Below are positions 43,730-50,844 of a DNA stretch of 50,844 bases, piece after piece. The notes beneath the pieces are model-generated. The model was not told where the DNA came from and made no database searches. It was given only the letters and a program-made list of their open reading frames with translations. The position numbers and the translations under genes were made by a program. This DNA is from an uncultured Acidobacteriota bacterium. GTDB taxonomy: Bacteria > Acidobacteriota > Vicinamibacteria > Fen-336. The stretch's first letter is position 1; every line of letters starts with the position of its first letter. The DNA is taken from positions 1 to 50,844 of the forward strand of contig CADEEV010000032.1 in assembly GCA_902826455.1 (NCBI GenBank), in the 5' to 3' direction.

Positions 43730-45121
43730 CTAGAGCGTCTGCTCCACGAGCAGCCGCCCGGTGCCCTCGAGGCGGATCAGGGTGCCGGACGCGCGCCCCG
43801 CGCTCATCATCACCTGGTAAACGTGCTGGTCTTCGACGGCCCGCGGCGTCAGCGAGCCGCTCCAGCTGATCACCGACGAGGCGGGTACGGAGACGGGCAG
43901 CTCGGCGCTCACGGCGAGCGCCAGGGGCTTGCTGGCGACGGACAGCGCGACCATGCCGCGTCCCTCGAGGGCCAGGAACTCCAGGGCCGTCGCCGAGCCC
44001 TCGACGGCTACGTAGCGCGGCGTGAGGGTCGCCTCGCAGGCGAGCAGGTGGGCGGGCTCCACGAACAGCGTCTCGCCCTCGACGTGCATGAACGTGATCT
44101 CGCGCTTCATGTCCGTGAGGATCAGCCGGCCGGTCCCCGTGACCATCACCAGGGGCGGCTGTCCGCCGGCGCGCTTCTCCTTCACCCAGAACGTCAGGTT
44201 GCCGCCGTAGGAGTAGATCGTGCCCTGCTTGATGAACACCTTGCCGGAGAAGTCGATCTCCATGAGGTTGTTCTCGAGGAAGCGGAAGACCTCGGCGCGG
44301 GGAGCGAGATCGGGACGCGGCGGCGGCGGGAGCGTACGGTCGGTCGGACGCGCCTCCGCGTGCATCGGAAAGGAGATGACGTCGGGCGCCTTGGGCGCCG
44401 CAGGCAGCGGGCCGAGGTCCGCGATGCGGAACTTGGCCGTGTCCGGGTCCGGAGCGGCCGGAGCCATCAGCGAGGCGCTCACGGCCGTGACGGGCTTGGG
44501 CGGGCCGAAGGCCGCCATCTGCTCCTGGATGTCGCGGACCCGGAACTTCGCCGTGTCGTCGCCCTTGGGCTTGCCTGGCTCCGGCGTCGACACCGGCGTC
44601 GCGCCGGCGGAGGCCACGGGCGCGTGGGCCGCGACCGCGCGGGCGCGCTTGCCGGCCAGGATCTTGTCCTCGACGCGCCGCACCAGGAGGTTCGCCCCGG
44701 CCTGCCGGTACTGGTAGATCGCGTCCTGGTAGCGCTTCATCCGCTCGTAGATCGAGCCCAGGTAGAAGTTGATCTTGGGGCTGTCGCCCAGCAGGTCGAG
44801 GGCCTTGTTGAAGGCCGACTCCGCCTCTTCGAGGCGCTGCAGCTTGAAGTAGATGAGGCCGAGATTGTAGAAGAGCGTGTGGGCCTCGGGGCTCTCCGAG
44901 GCGAGCTTCCGGTAGACCTCTTCCGCCTTCTCGAGCTTCTCCTGCTTGAAGTAGACGAGGCCCAGGAGGTTCAGGACCTTCGGGTCGCGCGGCCGCAGCA
45001 GGTAGGCTTCCTCGAGCTCGAGCTCCGCCTCGACGAAGCGCTTCGCGTCGTAGTGGTCCTTGCCCTTGTTGAAATGGGCCAGGAACAGTCCCTGGTCGAA
45101 GGGCGCGCGGGGAGAGCCCAT
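43730..45121 (-). CDS. TPR-AIM24 fusion protein
   Basis: This 463-residue protein has N-terminal tetratricopeptide repeats (about residues 10-150: AELELEEAYLLRPRDPKVLNLLGLVY, AHTLFYNLGLIYFKLQRLEEAE, INFYLGSIYERMKRYQDAI). A Pro/Ala-rich linker of about 110 residues follows, then a C-terminal AIM24/TRAP-like beta domain from about residue 260 (RFLENNLMEIDFSGKVFIKQGTIYSYGGNLTFW to the end). The linker carries two copies of a short motif, DTAKFRVRD and DTAKFRIAD, about 45 residues apart. No signal peptide is seen, so it should be cytosolic. The function is unknown. It is 6 bases downstream of the transglycosylase stop and likely in the alaS operon. Confidence 0.82.
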   Translation of the reverse strand: MGSPRAPFDQGLFLAHFNKGKDHYDAKRFVEAELELEEAYLLRPRDPKVLNLLGLVYFKQEKLEKAEEVYRKLASESPEAHTLFYNLGLIYFKLQRLEEAESAFNKALDLLGDSPKINFYLGSIYERMKRYQDAIYQYRQAGANLLVRRVEDKILAGKRARAVAAHAPVASAGATPVSTPEPGKPKGDDTAKFRVRDIQEQMAAFGPPKPVTAVSASLMAPAAPDPDTAKFRIADLGPLPAAPKAPDVISFPMHAEARPTDRTLPPPPRPDLAPRAEVFRFLENNLMEIDFSGKVFIKQGTIYSYGGNLTFWVKEKRAGGQPPLVMVTGTGRLILTDMKREITFMHVEGETLFVEPAHLLACEATLTPRYVAVEGSATALEFLALEGRGMVALSVASKPLALAVSAELPVSVPASSVISWSGSLTPRAVEDQHVYQVMMSAGRASGTLIRLEGTGRLLVEQTL

Positions 45122-45127
45122 GCCGCG

Positions 45128-45899
45128 CTAGTCGAGGGCCCGGATGGTCGAGTAGGGCACGCCCTCGGCCGGTGGCTCGTGGGCCACGTGGAGCACGCCG
45201 CCGCCATCGAGCCACTTGTAGTACACGCGCGGGCGGGCGGGCGTCAGCTTGCCGCGGGGCGTGGGCGCGGCGCTCGAGGGCCCCGCGAGCAGCGACGCGC
45301 GGTTCACCGGCGGCGTGTAGTACATCGCCTGCAGCGAGTTGGGCAGGTCGCCGAGCAGGCCCTGGATCTTCTGCACGTAGCCGCGGGTCTCCTTGTACGG
45401 CGGGACGCCCTTGTAGCGGGTGACGGCGTTCTCGCCGGCGTTGTAGCCGGCCACGGCGAGCGCGACGTTGCCCTGGAACATGTCGAGGAGCAGCCGCAGG
45501 TACTGCGTGCCGCCGAAGATGTTCTGGCGGGCGTCGAACGGGTCGAAGACGCCGAAGCGGCGCGCCGTGAAGGGCATGAGCTGCATCAGGCCCTGGGCGC
45601 CCTTCGAGGAGACCGCGAACGGGTCGAACTCGGACTCGACCTGGATCACGGCCTTGATCAGGTCGACCGCGACGCCGTGGACGGCCGCGGCCGCCTGGAT
45701 GTGATTGTCGAACTCGCCGCGGTAGGAGCGCCGGAAGCCGCGGGAGTGGATCAACGTGCCCTTGCCCACGTAGGTGAGCCGGAAGCCGGGGGCGTCGGGA
45801 ACGTTCGTGGCCTCGACGACGCCGTTCTGGCTGCGCCGCGTGTAGATCTGGGCCTCGGCGCTCCCGCAGACCGCGAGGAGCAGCGTCGCGGCGAGAAGC

Positions 45900-45907
<8 letters not shown>
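45128..45907 (-). CDS. lytic transglycosylase, Slt-type
   Basis: This 259-residue exported enzyme cleaves peptidoglycan glycan strands. The Sec signal is MRRLLAATLLLAVCGSAEA. The goose-lysozyme-like domain has the catalytic glutamate in VIQVESEFDPFAVSSKGAQGLMQLMP near residue 89, then GTQYLRLLL and AVAGYNAGENAV. Short segments before and after the catalytic domain (IYTRRSQNGVVEATNVPDAPG and YKWLDGGGVLHVAHEPPAEG) look like two copies of a DUF4124-type motif. The start overlaps the alaS stop by 8 bases. Confidence 0.93.
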
Positions 45908-48581
<2,674 letters not shown>

Positions 48582-48588
48582 AAGCTCC

Positions 48589-49128
48589 TTAGTCCTCGAC
48601 GTCGTCCACGGCTTCCGCCTCGGCGGGATCGAGCCCGTCGAGGGCGTCCTGCCAGCGTGGCCAGAGACTCCGTAGGCGTGTCACTACGAGGGTAGCCGGG
48701 AAACCCCTCCGCAGCAAGAACCCCCACAGGTTCCGCAACTTGCGCTGGGGGTCGTCCCGGGTCTTGTTCTTCCAGTACTGGCGGGCCACGCGATCCAGGG
48801 CGTCGGCCTCGGAGACCTGCTCCAGGGCCTCCTTGAGGCCGGCCTCGACCGTGGCCTTTCCGACGCCCTTGGCCCGGAGGGCCGCCCGGAGCCGGTTGCG
48901 GCCGTGGCCCTGGTGCTGGATCCGGCTCCGCGCGTAGCGCTCGGCGAAGCCCGCGTCGTCCAGGAAGCGGCGCTCCTTGAGCCGGGCGACCGTCTCCTCG
49001 ACCTGGTCCTTGTCGAAGCCGTCACGTGAAAGCGCCCGCCGGATCTCCTGCTCGGAGTGATCGCGGCGGGCGAGGCGGGCCAGCGCCCGGTTCCACGGGC
49101 TGCGCTCGGGTGCGGGCTTGCGGGGGAT
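48589..49128 (-). CDS. recX: RecX-like regulator without a recognisable start codon
   Basis: The frame encodes about 180 residues of RecX character, a RecA modulator: WNRALARLARRDHSEQEIRRALSRDGFDKDQVEETVARLKERRFLDDAGFAERYARSRIQHQGHGRNRLRAAL and onward in repeated three-helix units. The frame is open back to 49215, but contains no ATG, GTG or TTG before 48789, which is well inside the domain. Homology begins near 49110, directly after the PilT stop. The coordinate given starts at an ATC codon (49126-49128) as the best guess. Either a rare start codon is used or a sequencing indel hides the true start; the doubtful junction 200 bases away makes an error plausible. Confidence 0.7.
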   Translation of the reverse strand: MPRKPAPERSPWNRALARLARRDHSEQEIRRALSRDGFDKDQVEETVARLKERRFLDDAGFAERYARSRIQHQGHGRNRLRAALRAKGVGKATVEAGLKEALEQVSEADALDRVARQYWKNKTRDDPQRKLRNLWGFLLRRGFPATLVVTRLRSLWPRWQDALDGLDPAEAEAVDDVED

Positions 49129-49135
49129 CTCTCGC

Positions 49136-49345
49136 CTACTCCATGTCGAACGACTGCATGGTCTTCTCCATCTCCTCGGCGGCCATGTCGGAGGTGGACT
49201 GGATGCCCTGGATCTTCAGCTTGAACTCGTCGGGGTTGCTGGCGCGGCGCAGCGCCTCGTCGTAGGTGATGAGCTCTTTCTTGTAGAGCTGGAAGATCGA
49301 CTGGTCGAAGGTCTGCATGCCGTACTGGCTGACGCCGGCCGCGAT
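49136..49345 (-). pseudogene. pilT: C-terminal fragment of a PilT-type twitching-motility ATPase
   Basis: About 68 residues match the end of PilT: IAAGVSQYGMQTFDQSIFQLYKKELITYDEALRRASNPDEFKLKIQGI, ending SFDME. The Walker motifs and the rest of the ATPase are missing; to the right, the frame loses similarity at about 49345, exactly where IMP dehydrogenase sequence in another frame ends, and meets a stop soon after. PilT retracts type IV pili. The piece cannot be functional alone. Either a deletion fused guaB and pilT or the assembly is chimeric here. Confidence 0.8.
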
Positions 49346-50057
49346 CCTCGGGTTTGGTCGACAGTGCGGCCCCCGCCATCAGCTGGCGGTTGCGGTTCTT
49401 CGACGCTTCGGGGTAGTCGCGGTTCTTCTTGAGGTCGGTGCGTGAGACCAGGGATACCAGGCGACCCTCGGCGTCGACGATCGGCAGCTTGCCCTTCTTC
49501 GATCGCTTGAGGATTCCGTTCGCCTCCGCCAGGGTCACCCCCTGCGGCGCGGTGACGAGCTCGGTCGTCATCACCTCGGCCAGCGGGCGGTCGCGGTTGC
49601 GCTCGAAGTCGATGTCGCGGTTGGTGACGATGCCGATCAACTTTCCGCCCAAGTCACCCGTATCGGTGATGGGAATCCCGGAGAAGCCGTGGCGGCGGCG
49701 GATCTCATCGACTTGCTGGATCGTGTCGCGCACCCCGAGCACGATCGGTTCGGTGATGAAGCCGTTCTCGAAGCGCTTGATCCGACGGACCTCGGCGGCC
49801 TGCTCCTCGATCGAGTTGTTGTAGTGAACGAAACCCACGCCCCCGAGGAGCGCCAGTTGGATCGCGAGCTCCGACTCGGTGACCGTGTCCATCGGCGACG
49901 AAGTGAGCGGGGTGTTGATCGTCAGGCCACGGGTGAGCTTGGTCTGCAGCGACACGTCCTGCGGGCTGAACGAGATGTGGCCGGGCAACAGGATCAGGTC
50001 GTCGTAGGTCAGGCTTTGGCGAGCCTTGAAGAGTTCTCGGGCGGTGACGCCATCCAT
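49344..50057 (-). pseudogene. guaB: IMP dehydrogenase, N-terminal half only, eukaryote-like sequence
   Basis: About 238 residues of IMP dehydrogenase are present. The start of the barrel is SLTYDDLILLPG and TPLTSSPMDTVTE, then GFVHYNNSIEEQAAEVRRIKRFENGFITEPIVL. Both CBS domains (about residues 105-225) include HGFSGIPITDTGDLGGKLIGI and ILKRSKKGKLPIVDAEGRLVSLVSRTDLKKNRDYPEASKN. The match to animal IMPDH wording is striking. The catalytic cysteine loop and the rest of the barrel are lost at the junction near 49345, so the product cannot make XMP. The ATG at 50057 is preferred; a GTG at 50072 would add five residues. Confidence 0.85.
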
Positions 50058-50272
50058 GCGCTTCTCGCTCACTGGTGTTGGTGACTACCCGCGGGCGAGC
50101 CTCGAGAGGCATCGGCCAAAACGATCCGGCACGCCACCGACGAGCGCGAACGCCCAGGCCTGGCGACGAAACCGCGCCGCGCACGTCGGCTTCGGCCAGC
50201 CGCGTGTGGGTGTGGCCGATCGCTTGGCCGTGCGTGCCGCTCGGCCGCGCGAGGCGACGCCCGCTGAACCGA

Positions 50273-50351
50273 GCTCGACGGACGGGCCAGCCGTTACGGG
50301 CTCGACGGACGGGCCAGCCGAACGGGCTCGACGGACAGGCCAGCCGCACGG
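50273..50351. repeat. three tandem copies of a 26-27 base unit
   Basis: Copies at 50273-50299 (27 bases), 50300-50325 and 50326-50351 (26 bases each) start GCTCGACGGAC and contain GGCCAGCCG; a partial copy (ACCAGCCGGACG) follows. Units differ at a few positions. There is no spacer, so this is a minisatellite, not a CRISPR. It lies in the predicted guaB leader RNA. Confidence 0.85.
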
Positions 50352-50410
50352 ACCAGCCGGACGTGATCGGGGGGAGGCCCCTCGGGTGCAGCGCTCCCGC
50401 GAGGCACCGG

Positions 50411-50438
50411 ATCTTAGGGGAAGCACTCGTCCTGTCAA
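50411..50438 (-). promoter_or_regulatory. minus-strand sigma-70-type promoter toward guaB
   Basis: Read on the minus strand, TTGACA (50438-50433), a 16-base spacer and TAAGAT (50416-50411) form a strong promoter. The start would be near 50404, giving a guaB leader of about 350 bases that spans the tandem repeats. Confidence 0.6.
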
Positions 50439-50441
50439 CTC

Positions 50442-50475
50442 AAAGGGGGTTCGAGTCCAAAGGGGGTTCGAGTCC
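50442..50475. repeat. two adjacent copies of a 17-base direct repeat
   Basis: AAAGGGGGTTCGAGTCC occurs at 50442-50458 and again at 50459-50475 with no gap. It ends 3 bases upstream of the -35 box of the minus-strand promoter, a usual place for an activator site. The T-arm-like core GGTTCGAGTCC is shared with tRNA genes, but no tRNA fits. Confidence 0.85.
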
Positions 50476-50844
50476 GATGGGCGGCGGCCCCTTTTGAGGT
50501 TGCTCACGCCCCCGCGGATGCGCCCACGGCGCGGTCGTCCGACGCAACTTCCCGTTGCGTTGCCTCGGAGGGTCGCTTGGGCAGTGACTTTCTGAGGCGT
50601 GCGTGGTCGGCGGTTTGCTGGTCGGGACGCGTCGATCCGGGCGAGTATGGCGACTCAACTTGAGTCTCCCCCTCGGCCTTGTATGCTGTGGCTTCGAGTG
50701 TCGTCGCCCTGAAATGCGTGCGCCCTCGTGGGTCGCGGCCAGCGCGAGCCAGGGCGGGGCGCGGCAGCCGGGAGCGGGCTGCAGCCCGGGCTCGTCCAGG
50801 GTGGCGCGCTCGGCGCAGGCGAGCTCGCACAGCGCGAGGTCCGC

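Larger units (their letters stand above)
50073..50844. other. 772-base region without a recognisable gene
   Basis: No open frame here has family similarity or convincing codon use; the frames present are driven by base composition and repeats. The region holds a minus-strand promoter, two sets of tandem repeats (listed separately) and a stretch of lower GC at about 50560-50720. A frame entering from the right edge on the minus strand (beginning ADLALCELACAERATLDEPG) could be the end of a gene, but I cannot support it. Confidence 0.5.

Noticed and set aside
48684-49340. Reading the IMP dehydrogenase frame through to 48684 as one fused protein
   Set aside because: After about residue 238 the translation is an out-of-frame shadow of the PilT and RecX sequences with no similarity to anything, so it is not a designed fusion.
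50273-50351. Possible CRISPR array
   Set aside because: The units are directly adjacent with no unique spacers and no cas genes are near; it is a short minisatellite.
50436-50490. Possible tRNA gene (GGTTCGAGTCC looks like a T-arm)
   Set aside because: The core occurs twice in a 17-base tandem repeat and no acceptor, D or anticodon arms can be formed around it.
50504-50830. 108-codon minus-strand open frame at the right end
   Set aside because: The first half is Arg/Ala-rich low complexity and no ribosome-binding site or family match is seen; it cannot be supported as a gene.

Overview
The window is high-GC, densely coded bacterial DNA with many 1-4 base start/stop overlaps. The best taxonomic clue is an ADOP-type orphan ABC permease at 21460-23916, a family named for its expansion in Acidobacteria. 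Together with several Tat-exported sugar oxidoreductases, a DUF1080 protein and a heparinase-like lyase, it suggests an uncultured Acidobacteriota or a similar soil or sediment carbohydrate degrader. This placement is inference. No rRNA, phage, transposase or CRISPR was seen.

Layout. (1) 3-5380: an oxidative pentose-phosphate operon (gnd end, zwf, a ROK sugar kinase, a histidine phosphatase, pgl) running into an MFS exporter. (2) 5377-6731: a cysteine-containing HxlR regulator divergent from a pirin, with a near-consensus promoter and duplicated operator-like sites between them. (3) 6685-27114: a large carbohydrate-oxidation island with a heparinase II/III-like lyase, a DUF1080 (3-keto-disaccharide hydrolase family) protein, two TIM-barrel sugar isomerases, four GMC dehydrogenases, three Tat-exported gluconate-2-dehydrogenase-type small subunits, a small cytochrome c, a nucleoside/sugar-type MFS importer and two Gfo/Idh/MocA oxidoreductases. 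The ADOP permease is embedded in it. (4) 27204-31794: msrPQ, an MBL-fold hydrolase, an AraC regulator, acylphosphatase, apt and tRNA-Arg(CCU). (5) 31818-38571: envelope and housekeeping genes (YfgM-like protein, sppA, zinc-ribbon/TPR metalloprotease, GHMP kinase, efp, tdk). (6) 38597-43208: a tightly overlapped run of rtcA, lipoprotein, LolD-like ATPase, a 49-residue membrane protein, lolA and a HExxH protein. (7) 43291-48581: small membrane protein, TPR-AIM24 fusion, lytic transglycosylase, alaS. (8) 48589-50844: recX without a normal start, then a PilT tail joined directly to the front half of a eukaryote-like IMP dehydrogenase, then a repeat-bearing non-coding end.

How the genes may work together. 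The island reads as a periplasmic oxidative sugar pathway. A lyase releases oligosaccharides, Tat-exported GMC/small-subunit dehydrogenases oxidise a sugar hydroxyl and pass electrons to cytochrome c, the DUF1080 protein and Tat-exported isomerase and Gfo-type enzymes cleave or rearrange the keto-sugar, and the MFS protein imports the product. The strongest local evidence is a minus-strand operon in which dehydrogenase, small subunit and isomerase overlap by 4 bases each. The substrate is not visible from sequence. The chimeric guaB/pilT junction near 49345 is either a real deletion or an assembly error and should be settled before the right-hand end is used.
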